A stretch of DNA of 59,313 nt from Alphaproteobacteria bacterium (GCA_018000295.1 JAGNKE010000018.1:1-59313); one strand, 5' to 3'. Numbered from the stretch's first letter, positions 8,085-18,149 are shown. The notes: a model not told the origin generated them from the sequence alone. Numbers and translations: made by a program.

Positions 8085-9284
8085 ATGAATATCCATGAAT
8101 ACCAGGCCAAAGAATTGTTGAAAAAGTTCGGCGTCACCGTCCCTCACGGGGTTGCCGCCATGAGCGTTGCGGAGGCTGTAGCCGCAGCAAAAACTCTTCC
8201 GGGGCCGCTTTATGTGGTCAAATCGCAAATCCATGCGGGCGGGCGCGGGGCCGGGAAGTTCAAGAACAATCCGACCGGAAAGGGCGGGGTTCGGCTGTGC
8301 AAGACCCTCGATGAGGTCAAGGCCGCGGCGGAGGCCATGCTGGGGCAGGTTCTGGTCACCAAGCAGACCGGGCCGGAAGGCAAGGAGGTCCAGCGCCTTT
8401 ATGTCACCGACGGGGTGGACATCAATAAGGAGTATTATTGTTCGGTCCTGCTCGACCGGGCGACCAGCCGGGTGACGTTCATCGTTTCCACTGAGGGCGG
8501 TATGGATATCGAGGAAGTGGCGCATAATACGCCGGAAAAGATCGTTAAGGTCGCCATCGACCCGGCGTCCGGATTTTCAGGATTCCATGCGCGCAAGATG
8601 GCGTTTGCGCTGGGCCTGTCGGGCGATGCACAAAAGAGCGCGGTCAAGTTCTTCGGCAATCTCTATAAGGCGTTTGTTGCGCTGGACTGCTCGATTCTTG
8701 AGATCAACCCGATGATTCTCGCGGGTAATGAGGTCATGGCGCTGGATGCGAAGATGAATTTCGATGACAACGCCCTGTTCCGTCAGCCTGAAGTCTCCGC
8801 CATGCGCGATGAGAGCGAGGAAGACGAGAAGGAGCGCGAGGCGCACAAGCACGAGATTTCCTACGTCGCGCTCGACGGGAATATCGGCTGCATGGTTAAC
8901 GGCGCGGGGCTGGCGATGTCCACGATGGATATTATCCAGCTTTACGGCGGGCGGCCTGCGAACTTCCTCGATGTCGGCGGCGGCGCGGACAAGGAGCGGG
9001 TCACGGCGGCGTTCAAGATCATTCTTTCGGATAAAAACGTTAAGGGCGTTCTCGTGAACATCTTCGGCGGGATCATGAAGTGCGACATCATCGCGGAGGG
9101 AATCATAGCGGCGGCGAAGGAAGTGAAGCTTTCCGTGCCGCTGGTCGTGCGCCTTGAAGGCACGAACGTGGAGAAGGGCAAGGAGATTCTCTCCAAGTCC
9201 GGCCTCGATATCATTCCGGCGAACAATCTGGCCGACGCGGCGCAGAAGGTGGTGGACGCCACGAAGAAGGCGCTGGCGGCTTGA
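8085..9284 (+). CDS. sucC: Succinyl-CoA synthetase beta subunit
   Basis: 399 residues from ATG 8085 ([12 protein letters not shown]), preceded by GGAGAACA; the frame stays open upstream but the family always starts here. This is the ATP-grasp subunit that binds nucleotide and, with SucD, converts succinyl-CoA to succinate with ADP or GDP phosphorylation. Visible: [14 protein letters not shown] in the nucleotide-binding part, LEINPM, and the C-terminal [13 protein letters not shown] and [16 protein letters not shown] motifs. Length is normal for the family. sucD follows after 39 bases, so they form one operon. Confidence 0.97.
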   Translation: MNIHEYQAKELLKKFGVTVPHGVAAMSVAEAVAAAKTLPGPLYVVKSQIHAGGRGAGKFKNNPTGKGGVRLCKTLDEVKAAAEAMLGQVLVTKQTGPEGKEVQRLYVTDGVDINKEYYCSVLLDRATSRVTFIVSTEGGMDIEEVAHNTPEKIVKVAIDPASGFSGFHARKMAFALGLSGDAQKSAVKFFGNLYKAFVALDCSILEINPMILAGNEVMALDAKMNFDDNALFRQPEVSAMRDESEEDEKEREAHKHEISYVALDGNIGCMVNGAGLAMSTMDIIQLYGGRPANFLDVGGGADKERVTAAFKIILSDKNVKGVLVNIFGGIMKCDIIAEGIIAAAKEVKLSVPLVVRLEGTNVEKGKEILSKSGLDIIPANNLADAAQKVVDATKKALAA

Positions 9285-9323
9285 TTACTCATAAGATTTA
9301 GACTTCATTGGAGAACATAAGAT

Positions 9324-10199
9324 ATGTCAGTACTCGTCAGTAAAAAAACCAAGGTCATCTGTCAGGGCTTCACCGGCGCGCAGGGGACGTTCCATTCCGA
9401 GCAGGCCATCGCCTATGGCACGAAGATGGTCGGCGGCGTCACGCCCGGCAAGGGCGGCTCGAAGCATCTGGGCCTGCCCGTGTTCGACACGGTGGCGCAG
9501 GCCAAGGCGAAAACCAAATGCAACGCCTCCGTGATCTACGTTCCGCCGCCGTTCGCTGCTGACGCGATCCTTGAAGCGATCGACGCGGAGATCGAATTGG
9601 TTGTGTGCATCACCGAGGGGATTCCGGTTCTCGATATGGTGAAGGTCAAGCGCGCGCTGTCGGGTTCCAACACGCGTCTGATCGGGCCGAACTGCCCCGG
9701 CGTCATTACGCCCGGCGAGTGCAAGATCGGTATCATGCCCGGCCATATCCACAAGCGCGGCAAGGTCGGGATCGTCTCCCGCTCCGGCACGCTCACTTAC
9801 GAAGCCGTCGCACAGACGGGCGCGGTCGGCTTGGGTCAGACGACCTGCATCGGCATCGGGGGTGACCCGGTGAACGGCACGAACTTCGTGGATTGCCTTG
9901 AGATGTTCATGAAGGACAAGGAAACGGAAGCCATCCTGATGATCGGCGAGATCGGTGGAACGGCGGAGCTTGACGCCTGCGAATACTACAAGTCGCTCAA
10001 GAAGAAAAAGCCCATCGCCGGATTTATCGCCGGCGCGACCGCCCCTCCGGGCAAGCGCATGGGCCATGCGGGCGCGATCATTTCCGGGGGCGACGATACC
10101 GCCGCCGCGAAGATGGAAGCGATGAAGGAGGCCGGATTTGCGGTGTCCAACAGTCCTGCAGGTCTGGGCGATGCGGTCGTAAGGGCGATGGCGGCTTAG
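9324..10199 (+). CDS. sucD: Succinyl-CoA synthetase alpha subunit
   Basis: 291 residues, the usual length. This subunit binds CoA and carries the phosphohistidine intermediate. Visible: CoA-binding region [16 protein letters not shown] near the N-terminus, [28 protein letters not shown], and the catalytic histidine in [22 protein letters not shown] lies upstream of ATG 9324. It follows sucC and ends directly against the stop of the convergent gene at 10200, with no base between them. Confidence 0.97.
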   Translation: MSVLVSKKTKVICQGFTGAQGTFHSEQAIAYGTKMVGGVTPGKGGSKHLGLPVFDTVAQAKAKTKCNASVIYVPPPFAADAILEAIDAEIELVVCITEGIPVLDMVKVKRALSGSNTRLIGPNCPGVITPGECKIGIMPGHIHKRGKVGIVSRSGTLTYEAVAQTGAVGLGQTTCIGIGGDPVNGTNFVDCLEMFMKDKETEAILMIGEIGGTAELDACEYYKSLKKKKPIAGFIAGATAPPGKRMGHAGAIISGGDDTAAAKMEAMKEAGFAVSNSPAGLGDAVVRAMAA

Positions 10200-11108
10200 T
10201 TACGCCGTCCGCTTTCTGCGGTCTCTCCAGACGAACAATACCGTCAAGAGGAACAGTGTGGCTGCCAGCCCCGCCATTATGAGGGGCTGCAGCGTTTCTA
10301 TGGCGTATTGTTTTTCCTTGAAGCAACTCAGGGAGTCCTTCCAACGTTTTTCATCCTTGAAACCATATTCTTTCGCCAGATCGAGATAAGCGAAAGAGGC
10401 CTTAAAATCGTTTTTGTTCCCGGCTATTCGAGAGAGGCTGTAGAGAAGGTCCGCAACAACTATATCTTCAGGTTTCACGAAGATTGTACGCTCATAAAGC
10501 TGGTAGGCCAACGCCGTTTCAACCTGAATACGATTAAAATTCTGGCCGTTGAAGCTGGCAAAGATATCGTCTGCGTCTGCGGGAAGCCTTTTGGGCATAT
10601 CCAGAACAGATTTTTCCGCATAGTAGCCGGGATCTTTCTCCAGATTGATTTTTGCTTCAAGGATCGCCACGTGCAGCCACTCGGTGCCGTAATGTGAAGC
10701 CGGGTTTCTTTTCAGACCTTCCTTTATCCATTTCAGGGCATTGTGATTGTCGCCACTAAGCTCATACGCCGTTCCGAGGTTGGCGGCGGATGCGTACAAC
10801 TGGTCTCTTTGCTCGAGTTCCAGAAACATTCCGATGGCCTTTTTCAGATCGCCTGTCAGAAGCTCCTGCAGAGCTGATTTGTGTGCTTCGGTAAAAAATT
10901 CAGGGTCGGTTTCTTTATTCCTATAGCGTTCGTCATAGAGCCGGGGAGGGTTTTTTGTCATGGACTCCCGAATGGATTTCAGAGGGTCGTGTTCTTGCAG
11001 AAAGTTTTCTGAAGGTTCCGGTGATCCGTCATTCAAACAGGCCAGCGCGACCTTGAACGGGGTCAGGGCCAGCGTAAAAAGCATCAGGGGCAATAGGGCT
11101 TTTTTCAT
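10200..11108 (-). CDS. Exported TPR-like protein with C-terminal membrane anchor
   Basis: About 302 residues from ATG 11108 (MKKALLPLMLFTLAL), with CAGGTT upstream; the frame extends ten codons further without a better site. Signal peptide ends near VALA-CLND; the following Cys is not in a standard lipobox. Residues of about 75-240 show helical pairs typical of tetratricopeptide repeats (LGTAYELSGDNHNALKWIKE, LLYSLSRIAGNKNDFKASFA). A C-terminal hydrophobic segment (LIMAGLAATLFLLTVLFVW) precedes RDRRKR, consistent with an inner-membrane tail anchor. A scaffolding role is inferred from fold only; no specific family recognised. Confidence 0.6.
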   Translation of the reverse strand: MKKALLPLMLFTLALTPFKVALACLNDGSPEPSENFLQEHDPLKSIRESMTKNPPRLYDERYRNKETDPEFFTEAHKSALQELLTGDLKKAIGMFLELEQRDQLYASAANLGTAYELSGDNHNALKWIKEGLKRNPASHYGTEWLHVAILEAKINLEKDPGYYAEKSVLDMPKRLPADADDIFASFNGQNFNRIQVETALAYQLYERTIFVKPEDIVVADLLYSLSRIAGNKNDFKASFAYLDLAKEYGFKDEKRWKDSLSCFKEKQYAIETLQPLIMAGLAATLFLLTVLFVWRDRRKRTA

Positions 11109-11175
11109 AGCGGAACCTGTCGTTTTTTCAGATTCCACTCTATGAAAAAACAGTGGCTGACCGCAAGCTTGATAG

Positions 11176-13617
11176 TTAAGGCGAGGCGGTCAGCGATCCC
11201 GACACATTAGTTGTGCTGGACGTGTCCATGCGGTAAAGTTCCTGTATTTCGGCAGCGCTGAGGCTGCGGTTGAGGATGCGGATGTCGTCCATTTTGCCGT
11301 CGAAATAATCCGCGAAGGGTAACGTATTGATCAGCTTGCGGCCGATCGAAACCGGAACGGCGGTATCGTGCAGGCTGGAGGCGATCGTTCCCGTGAACGC
11401 TCCGTTTAACTGTACGCCGTCCTTGTAGACTTTCAGCCTGTCTGCGTTGGTGGCACCGCTGCCGTCATAGACCATTGTAATCTGTGTCCATGTCCCGGTC
11501 GTCAGATTTGCGTCGCTGGTCGTGAAGTAATTGTTTCCGGAATCAACTGTGTCCGCAATGAAAACGAACATCTCTGTGCCATCAGCATTGGTGGCACGGA
11601 TTCCCCATGAGTTATTGGCGGCGACGTCATTGATATCCCATTTTCCTATATGGGTGTCTGTTGGGCTTAAGGAGTCTGGGTTGATCCAGTAGGAGACGGT
11701 TAAATGGTTTCCTGTATCGCTCTCGTCAAAATCCGCAATCTCAATCGCATCGTTCGCGCCGTCGAAGTTCAGGGCGTCGCGCTGCGGGCCAACAGTCTGA
11801 TCGGCCAGCGACAGGCCTCCTAGCATTGTGCCGTCGTTCCCGGCGTTTGAAGTGTCGTAGGCGGTCGTACCGTTTGTCCATGCGCCGTCCAGTGTGATGT
11901 GCGCGGCGGGGCTGCCGCCGAGCGGCACGCCGTAATAGATTTGCGGTCGGAAACCGTCGGAGGGATCGTCGAGATCGGGGCCGCCGGCCTGTCCCCACCA
12001 GTTGTTCTGAGCGGAGAGGGCGCGGCCGTCATACTCGACGGCGAGGTCTTCGAGCGTGTTTCCGGCAAGGACGTTCAATCCGGCGCTGCCCAAGCTCCCG
12101 CCGCCAAGATCGACCTCGAAGGTTCCGGCGGTGTCGTCGTAAACCGCTATGCCGTGCTGACTGTTTCCTGTTGTCACGGATTGTTCGACCATCGCCGAGA
12201 CATCGCCGCCGTTTGTGCCGTGGATATAAATCCCCATGCGGTTGTTGGTGGCGGTGACGTTTGAGATCGTGACGTTCTGTGCGCTGGCCGCATCGCCTTC
12301 GACCACGATACCGTCACGGGACGCGCCGTCTACCGTGAAACCGGTGAGATAGACGTTATCGGCGGTGACGGTCACGCCGTCGCCATTGGGATTGGTGTTG
12401 GAGATCACGGGGGCGGTGCCCGCCGGGATGATCAGGTCGGCGGCTGAACCGCTGCCTGCGCCGAGGGTGAACATTCCGCCCGCGAAGCTGATGGCCGATC
12501 CCTCGCCGATCAGCATCTGGCCGTCATCGTCTATGGTGATTCCGGCATTTTGTCCTGTTGACGTGCCATCGCCGCGATGAACGTAGATGAGGTCGTTGGT
12601 TCCCGCGATGGCCTGCGCGGCGGCTAATGTGTTGAAGGGGGTTTCGGCCGATCCGTCACCCCCGCCTGCGGCTGTGTTATCGACGTGGTAGACCGTCTGG
12701 ATGGTTCCTGTAGCCGTGCTTAAAAGCGGCTTATTGGTGCCATCGTCGGTCACGGCTTCATTGGTCACAATATCCACATCGCGTTCCGGGCTTTCGTCGA
12801 GGCGGGCGCGCAGACCTACTTTGCGGTAGCTTTTCTTATGACCGAAGGGCAGGCGGATTACGGCTTCCAAAAAGCCCTGCGAGCCGCGTTCATCGTCGCT
12901 TTGAAAGCGAGCGCCGAGCTGGATGTCGGAGGTGATGTCGCTTGTTATGCGGGCGCGCCAGCCGCTGACATCTTCCGACTCGTCCCCTGCGAAGTGATAG
13001 AGGCCGCCGTATATCCGCGTGCTGTCTGTGAAATCTTCGGGCAGTTTATAGCCGAGTTCGAAATCTATGCCCTTTAGGGATTCTTCTACGACTGTCTGGT
13101 CGGTCCTGACCACGATCTGCGTTCCGGCGAAAGAGCCGCCGGACCCGTCGGGATTGGCCTGTGTATAGGTTTTACTGTCATTGAGGGGCAGATAGACGTT
13201 CAGCTTAAGCTCCCAATCCTCCGCGAACCATTCGGCACCCGCCGTAACCTGATTGAACGCGGAGCCGCGTTCGGTGTAGCGGCGGTCAAGCCAGATATGG
13301 GTTCCGGCGATGCCTTTTCCGATCAAGGTTTCCTGTATCATTTTCCGGTAGCCGATGCCGATGTTGAACTCCCTGTTCTCCTGATCGTCAGCCATCATCC
13401 GCAGGTCGGCGTAAACAACTGAGCCGTCCTCCACATTCTGGGCAACCGGGATCCAGAATTCGTTCATCAGCAGGGAGCGCTCGCTGCCGAGCTTCCAGTT
13501 GCTTTCCATGCGGGCGGCCAGAGGTTGTTGCGCCGCTGGACGATCTTCACTGAACGCCGGATTTACGGTCGCGCAGAGCATCAGATACAGGGGGATTTTG
13601 TAAATGAGGCTTCTCAT
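11176..13617 (-). CDS. Inverse-autotransporter-like adhesin: beta-barrel, beta-helix, LamG-like domain
   Basis: An 813-residue exported protein. Signal peptide 1-23 (LMLCATVNPAFS). About residues 35-270 resemble the inverse autotransporter (intimin-type) beta domain: alternating strands with YADLRMMADDQENRE, GIGYRKMIQE, HIWLDRRYTERGSAFNQ and LKLNVYLPLNDSKTY. About 305-590 look like a right-handed parallel beta-helix (GDGVTVTADNVYLTGFTVDG, NVTISNVTATNNRMGIYIHG). About 620-795 resemble a concanavalin/LamG fold (LTVSYWINPDSL, WTQITMVYDGSG, GKMDDIRILNRSLSAAEIQE). Inference: an outer-membrane barrel presents a C-terminal passenger for binding or adhesion. Monocistronic; upstream region AT-rich. 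Confidence 0.72.
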   Translation of the reverse strand: MRSLIYKIPLYLMLCATVNPAFSEDRPAAQQPLAARMESNWKLGSERSLLMNEFWIPVAQNVEDGSVVYADLRMMADDQENREFNIGIGYRKMIQETLIGKGIAGTHIWLDRRYTERGSAFNQVTAGAEWFAEDWELKLNVYLPLNDSKTYTQANPDGSGGSFAGTQIVVRTDQTVVEESLKGIDFELGYKLPEDFTDSTRIYGGLYHFAGDESEDVSGWRARITSDITSDIQLGARFQSDDERGSQGFLEAVIRLPFGHKKSYRKVGLRARLDESPERDVDIVTNEAVTDDGTNKPLLSTATGTIQTVYHVDNTAAGGGDGSAETPFNTLAAAQAIAGTNDLIYVHRGDGTSTGQNAGITIDDDGQMLIGEGSAISFAGGMFTLGAGSGSAADLIIPAGTAPVISNTNPNGDGVTVTADNVYLTGFTVDGASRDGIVVEGDAASAQNVTISNVTATNNRMGIYIHGTNGGDVSAMVEQSVTTGNSQHGIAVYDDTAGTFEVDLGGGSLGSAGLNVLAGNTLEDLAVEYDGRALSAQNNWWGQAGGPDLDDPSDGFRPQIYYGVPLGGSPAAHITLDGAWTNGTTAYDTSNAGNDGTMLGGLSLADQTVGPQRDALNFDGANDAIEIADFDESDTGNHLTVSYWINPDSLSPTDTHIGKWDINDVAANNSWGIRATNADGTEMFVFIADTVDSGNNYFTTSDANLTTGTWTQITMVYDGSGATNADRLKVYKDGVQLNGAFTGTIASSLHDTAVPVSIGRKLINTLPFADYFDGKMDDIRILNRSLSAAEIQELYRMDTSSTTNVSGSLTASP

Positions 13618-13702
13618 GCTCTCATTATGCTCAATTTGATTTAAATTTTCTTTAAATACATTATGGAATTAAAGCCTTGGCTTCCCCATCGGAGGTATGA
13701 GC

Positions 13703-13798
13703 ATGGACTGCAATTATTATTGGTGTTTTCTGCCCTTAAAAACTGTTTGGATATCCCTGTCTTTTCAGTGTATCCTTAGCGCTGAAAATCAATCTTAA
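13703..13798 (+). CDS. Possible 31-residue leader ORF
   Basis: ATG 13703 lies 6 bases after a perfect GGAGGT (13691-13696) and opens a 31-codon frame (MDCNYYWCFLPLKTVWISLS...) rich in aromatic residues and Cys. Its TAA overlaps the AAGAGGA that serves the next gene (start 13816). It could be a translated leader coupled to that gene or chance. No homology is recognisable at this length. Confidence 0.25.
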   Translation: MDCNYYWCFLPLKTVWISLSFQCILSAENQS

Positions 13799-13815
13799 GA
13801 GGACCGCTTTGCAGC

Positions 13816-14373
13816 ATGAGTTTTCTTAACCAAATGGACCCCGACGACCGCGATATGGTGGTCAGCCTTCCCTACCGCGTTGGCTTGCGCGTGAGCAAGA
13901 GCGACGACACGGGGGGCAACGAATCGGATGAGCAGGAGATGCAGGCTCTGTCCAGCATCCTGAGCGGCTACGCGCAGGAAGTATTCGGCTCTGAGACTGT
14001 GCAATACATCATCAGCGAGACGATCAGCAAGCGCAATAAATGGCCGGAATGGTCTGGTACGCTCGAAAAGGTCGAGGATGATTGCCACAAGGCCATCGAC
14101 GTTCTTTCCGCCGTCGTGGATCAGAAGGAAGTCAATGCCTTCAAGCAGCATCTGATTGAGATCGGCGAGTCGGTGGCGATGGCGTTCCGTGAGCAGCAGA
14201 ATTTGGGCATGATCGCCAAGCTCAAGCTGTTTATGGATTACAAAAAAGATAAAAAGCTGGCGGCACAGAAGAAAATTTCCGTCAAGACCTGGGATCAGTT
14301 CCTGAATATCAGTGCCCATGAGCGGCGGGCGCTGCGTTCGATCGCCGGGGCGCTGAATATTACTTATATCTAG
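13816..14373 (+). CDS. Hypothetical protein, first of a tandem paralogue pair
   Basis: 185 residues, soluble, no signal peptide. It begins MSFLNQMDPDDRDMVVSLPY and shares with the next protein the N-terminal pattern [ML]-x-P-[DE]-D-x-[ED]-[ML]-[VL]-[VI]-S-L-P-Y-R-V-G-x-x-V-S, an acidic stretch, and a helical core containing S-V-A-x-A. The C-terminus is basic with a unique tail (TWDQFLNISAHERRALRSIA). I do not recognise the family. It is 53 bases upstream of its paralogue and in line with sucA. AAGAGGA is 12 bases before ATG, a long spacing. Confidence 0.6.
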   Translation: MSFLNQMDPDDRDMVVSLPYRVGLRVSKSDDTGGNESDEQEMQALSSILSGYAQEVFGSETVQYIISETISKRNKWPEWSGTLEKVEDDCHKAIDVLSAVVDQKEVNAFKQHLIEIGESVAMAFREQQNLGMIAKLKLFMDYKKDKKLAAQKKISVKTWDQFLNISAHERRALRSIAGALNITYI

Positions 14374-14426
14374 AGGATATTGGTCCGATGATCTTCGGTC
14401 AAAAAAAACAACGGGAGACTCTTTTC

Positions 14427-14963
14427 ATGTCGCAACTCGCCGCCTTTTCGCCTGAAGATGCTGAACTTCTCATCAGCCTGCCCTACAGGGTCGGGATCAA
14501 TGTCAGCCATACAGAGGACGAAGAGGGCGAGGTGGACGATGACCGCGAGATGGAGGCGCTGGAGGCCTGCATCAAGCAGATCGCCAAGCTGCATGAAGCT
14601 TCGCCACTGGTCAGCGAGGTTGCCCGCGAAATCCTCCGCCGCAAGGATCACTGGATGAACTGGTCGCACGGATCGTTCAATGTTGCGCCGGATTGCGAGA
14701 AGGCGCTGCGTGTCCTCAAGCCAGTGGTGTCCGCTCAGGAACTGAAAAGCTACAAAAGAATGATTATTGAGGTGGCCTCTTCGGTCGCGCAAGCTTACGG
14801 CGAGTTCGGCGAAGTGCGCGAGAAGAAGGGATTCTTCGGGCGGGTGATGGAAAAGGTCGTGGGATCGTTTGCCAATGACGATAGAAATCATCCGATGAAT
14901 GTCAGCGCCGCCGAGGATACCGCGATCGGCCTGATTCAGGCGGCCCTGAAAAAGGTCGAGTAG
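14427..14963 (+). CDS. Hypothetical protein, second of the tandem paralogue pair
   Basis: 178 residues. I chose ATG 14427 (MSQLAAFSPEDAELLISLPY) because it has GGGAGA 8 bases upstream and aligns exactly with the start of the paralogue before it; an in-frame ATG at 14388 also has an upstream AGAGGA. It shares the SLPYRVG motif, an acidic stretch (EDEEGEVDDDREME) and a mostly helical remainder. It ends about 100 bases before sucA and may be co-transcribed with it. Duplication is visible; function is unknown. Confidence 0.6.
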   Translation: MSQLAAFSPEDAELLISLPYRVGINVSHTEDEEGEVDDDREMEALEACIKQIAKLHEASPLVSEVAREILRRKDHWMNWSHGSFNVAPDCEKALRVLKPVVSAQELKSYKRMIIEVASSVAQAYGEFGEVREKKGFFGRVMEKVVGSFANDDRNHPMNVSAAEDTAIGLIQAALKKVE

Positions 14964-15066
14964 GCTTTTCTGAAACTCCTGTTCCTGACGAAAGCGGCTT
15001 GCCCTCGCGGGCGGGGTGCGCTATGTCCTAATGAAGGATTTTCAACAGGCACGGCGGGAGTTTTTC

Positions 15067-17979
15067 ATGACACAGGCCAAGCAGCAGGATATGACGTTTC
15101 TGACCGGGATGAACGCGGAATATATCGCGCATCTTTACGGGGAGTTCCTTAACAATCCCTCGCGGGTCGATGAAAGCTGGCGCAGTTTTTTCCGCGGGCT
15201 GAACGATACTGAGGCCGAGTTGCTGCACGAGCTTTCGGGTGCGAGTTGGACGCCCAAGGAAAACGTCAAGCAGTTGCGGGCGTTCGGCGCTGTTCCCGAT
15301 CAGCCGGCGAATGATTATCTTAACGCCGCGCCCGGTTCGAAGCGTACGCAAGTCCTCAAGGGCGGCAGCCCCGAACAGGTGCGGCAGGCGGCGCTGGATT
15401 CCATCCGGGCGCTTATGCTCATCCGCTCCTACCGTTTCCGCGGGCATATGCTGGCTGATCTCGACCCGCTGGGCCTCAAAGAGAAAACCGTCAGCCCGGA
15501 GCTGGATCCGGCCTATTTCGGTTTTTCCTCGCAGGATTACGACCGCCCGATTTTCCTCGACGGGATGCTGGGACTTGAGAGCGCGACGCTGCGCGAAATT
15601 CTGGACGCGCTCAAGCAGATTTACTGCGGAACGATCGGTGTGGAGTATTTGCATCTGGGACATCTGCAAGAGCGGGAATGGATTCAGGAGCGGATTGAAA
15701 ACCGGGAACATTACAACAAGACCGAGTTCACCGTGAACGGCAAGCGGGCGATCCTGCAACGCCTTACGGCGGCGGAAGCGTTCGAGCAGTTCCTGCATAA
15801 AAAGCATACGGGGACCAAGCGTTTCGGGCTTGATGGCGGCGAGGCGCTGATCCCTGCGATCGAGCAGATCATGAAACGCGGCGGGCAACTTGGCTTGAAG
15901 GAAATCTGCCTTGGCATGGCGCACCGCGGGCGGCTGAATGTTCTGGCTAACGTGATGGCCAAGCCCTTCACCGCGATCTTTTCGGAGTTTCAGGGCAATT
16001 CCTCCGTTCCTAACGATGTTCTGGGGTCAGGGGACGTCAAATATCACCTCGGCACTTCCAACGACCGTGATTTCGACGGCAATGTCATTCACCTGTCGCT
16101 GACCGCCAATCCCTCGCACCTCGAATTCGTCAACCCGGTCGTGATCGGCAAGGTCCGCGCCAAGCAGAAGCAGCGTAGCGATAAAGAGCGGATGCAGGTT
16201 CTTCCCTTGCTTCTTCACGGCGATGCGGCGTTCGCGGGGCAGGGGATCACCGCCGAGACACTGATGATTTCCGAGCTTCCGGGGTATCGTGTCGGCGGGA
16301 CGATCCATATCGTTATCAACAACCAGATCGGCTTTACGACGACTCCGGCTTACGGACGCTCCGGGCCTTATCCTACGGACGTGGCCAAGATGCTGGAGGC
16401 ACCGATCTTCCACGTCAATGGCGACGATCCCGAGGCGGTCGTTCATGTGTCCCGTCTGGCCATTGAGTTCCGTCAGGAGTTCAAGAAGGATGTCGTCATC
16501 GACATCGTGTGTTACCGACGGTTCGGGCATAACGAGGGCGACGAGCCGGCCTTCACGCAGCCGCTGATGTACAAGAAAATCGCCAAGCAGGAAACGACGC
16601 GCTCGATCTATGCGCGGCAGCTTGTCGAGGAGCGGGTCATCACGGCCGATGAAGGTAAAAAGTTCGTCGATGATTTCAACGCGCAGCTTGAACAGGATTT
16701 CAAGGCTTCCGCTACCTATAAACCCAACAGCGCGGATTTCCTTGAGGGTGCGTGGTCGGGTCTGACCGTTGCGCACGGCGAGGATCGGCGCGGGAAAACC
16801 GAAGTCTCCATTGCCGATATTCAAAAGGTCGGAAAAATCCTGACCGATGTGCCGCCGGGGTTTGAGATCAACACCAAGCTGCAGCGCGTTCTGGATGCGA
16901 AGAAACAGATGCTGAGCAGCGGCGAGGGCGTTGACTGGGCGACTGCGGAAGCTTTGGCGTTTGGAACCCTTCTGAATGAAGGCTTGAATGTCCGTCTGAC
17001 CGGGCAGGATGTGGGGCGGGGCACGTTCTCGCACCGCCATGCGATCTGGTACGACCAGTCCACAGAGAGCAGGCATATCCCGCTCAAGTATATCAAGCCG
17101 AAGCAGTCGAAATGCGAGATTTACGACAGTCCGCTGTCCGAAATGGCCGTGTTGGGGTTCGAGTACGGGTATTCGCTGGCCGATCCGAAGACCCTTGTCC
17201 TCTGGGAAGCGCAGTTCGGCGATTTCGTCAACGGGGCGCAGGTTATCATCGACCAGTTCATCTGCTCGGGCGAAAGCAAGTGGCTGCGGATGTCCGGCCT
17301 TGTCATGCTGTTGCCGCACGGCTACGAAGGGCAGGGGCCGGAACATTCATCCGCCCGTCCCGAGCGCTTCCTGCAGAATTGTGCCGAGGATAACTGGCAG
17401 ATTGCCAACTGCACGACCCCGGCGAACTATTTCCACATTCTGCGTCGGCAGATGCACCGCGATTTCCGCAAGCCTTTGGTCATTATGACGCCCAAATCGC
17501 TGCTGCGCCACAAGCTGGCCGTCTCGAAACTCTCCGAATTCAGTGTAGGGAGTTCGTTCCACCGGGTGCTGTGGGACGACGACCGCGACATTTTGGCCAA
17601 ACCTGAGAAAATCCGGCGCGTCGTGGTTTGCACCGGGAAGGTTTACTATGATCTGTTGCAGGAGCGGCGCGATCGGAAGATCAACGATGTCGCCATCCTT
17701 CGCCTGGAGCAGCTCTATCCGTTCCCGTTCAATGCCCTGGGGGCCGAGCTTTCTCCGTTCAAGAACGCCGAGGTGGTCTGGTGCCAGGAAGAGCCGAAAA
17801 ATCAGGGGGGGTGGAGCTTTGTGGAGCCTTATATTGAGCAGACTCTGGCGAAAATGAAGCATAAGTCCGCTCGTCCGCGCTATGTCGGGCGGGAGGCTTC
17901 GGCAGCTCCTGCGACCGGCCTGCATAACCGCCATGTGGCGGAGCAGGCTAAGCTGGTGGACGAGGCTTTGCGCGGATAA
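15067..17979 (+). CDS. sucA: 2-oxoglutarate dehydrogenase E1 component
   Basis: 970 residues from ATG 15067 (MTQAKQQDMTFLTGMNAEYI) with GGGAG 6 bases upstream; the 17-codon upstream extension is not family-like. It is a thiamine-diphosphate enzyme that decarboxylates 2-oxoglutarate and passes succinyl to the SucB lipoyl domain. Visible: MNAEYIAHLYGEF and the W-R-S-F-F N-terminal segment typical of OGDH, GMAHRGRLNVLANV, HGDAAFAGQG, INNQIGFTT, the ThDP region around YRRFGHNEGDEPAFTQP, GTFSHRHA, and LEQLYPFPFNAL near the C-terminus. Length is normal. Unusually, sucB is about 4 kb further on, with thiamine genes between. Confidence 0.97.
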   Translation: MTQAKQQDMTFLTGMNAEYIAHLYGEFLNNPSRVDESWRSFFRGLNDTEAELLHELSGASWTPKENVKQLRAFGAVPDQPANDYLNAAPGSKRTQVLKGGSPEQVRQAALDSIRALMLIRSYRFRGHMLADLDPLGLKEKTVSPELDPAYFGFSSQDYDRPIFLDGMLGLESATLREILDALKQIYCGTIGVEYLHLGHLQEREWIQERIENREHYNKTEFTVNGKRAILQRLTAAEAFEQFLHKKHTGTKRFGLDGGEALIPAIEQIMKRGGQLGLKEICLGMAHRGRLNVLANVMAKPFTAIFSEFQGNSSVPNDVLGSGDVKYHLGTSNDRDFDGNVIHLSLTANPSHLEFVNPVVIGKVRAKQKQRSDKERMQVLPLLLHGDAAFAGQGITAETLMISELPGYRVGGTIHIVINNQIGFTTTPAYGRSGPYPTDVAKMLEAPIFHVNGDDPEAVVHVSRLAIEFRQEFKKDVVIDIVCYRRFGHNEGDEPAFTQPLMYKKIAKQETTRSIYARQLVEERVITADEGKKFVDDFNAQLEQDFKASATYKPNSADFLEGAWSGLTVAHGEDRRGKTEVSIADIQKVGKILTDVPPGFEINTKLQRVLDAKKQMLSSGEGVDWATAEALAFGTLLNEGLNVRLTGQDVGRGTFSHRHAIWYDQSTESRHIPLKYIKPKQSKCEIYDSPLSEMAVLGFEYGYSLADPKTLVLWEAQFGDFVNGAQVIIDQFICSGESKWLRMSGLVMLLPHGYEGQGPEHSSARPERFLQNCAEDNWQIANCTTPANYFHILRRQMHRDFRKPLVIMTPKSLLRHKLAVSKLSEFSVGSSFHRVLWDDDRDILAKPEKIRRVVVCTGKVYYDLLQERRDRKINDVAILRLEQLYPFPFNALGAELSPFKNAEVVWCQEEPKNQGGWSFVEPYIEQTLAKMKHKSARPRYVGREASAAPATGLHNRHVAEQAKLVDEALRG

Positions 17980-18149
17980 TTCTCTGCACAGCTCTTGCGG
18001 CTCTTTTCTGTTCTTCGTTTTTTTGCTACCAATATCTATTGTGACTATTTTATGTTGCCATCTATTGGTTTGTTTTTGTTATGCTTTTTATGAAATATAT
18101 CTCTTTACTTATTTGGCAAAGATACTCTTTGTCATGTGGGGGCAGCTTT

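Noticed and set aside
16027..17346. 439-codon minus-strand frame inside sucA
   Set aside because: Antisense shadow of a fully supported gene; no ribosome site or recognisable domain.
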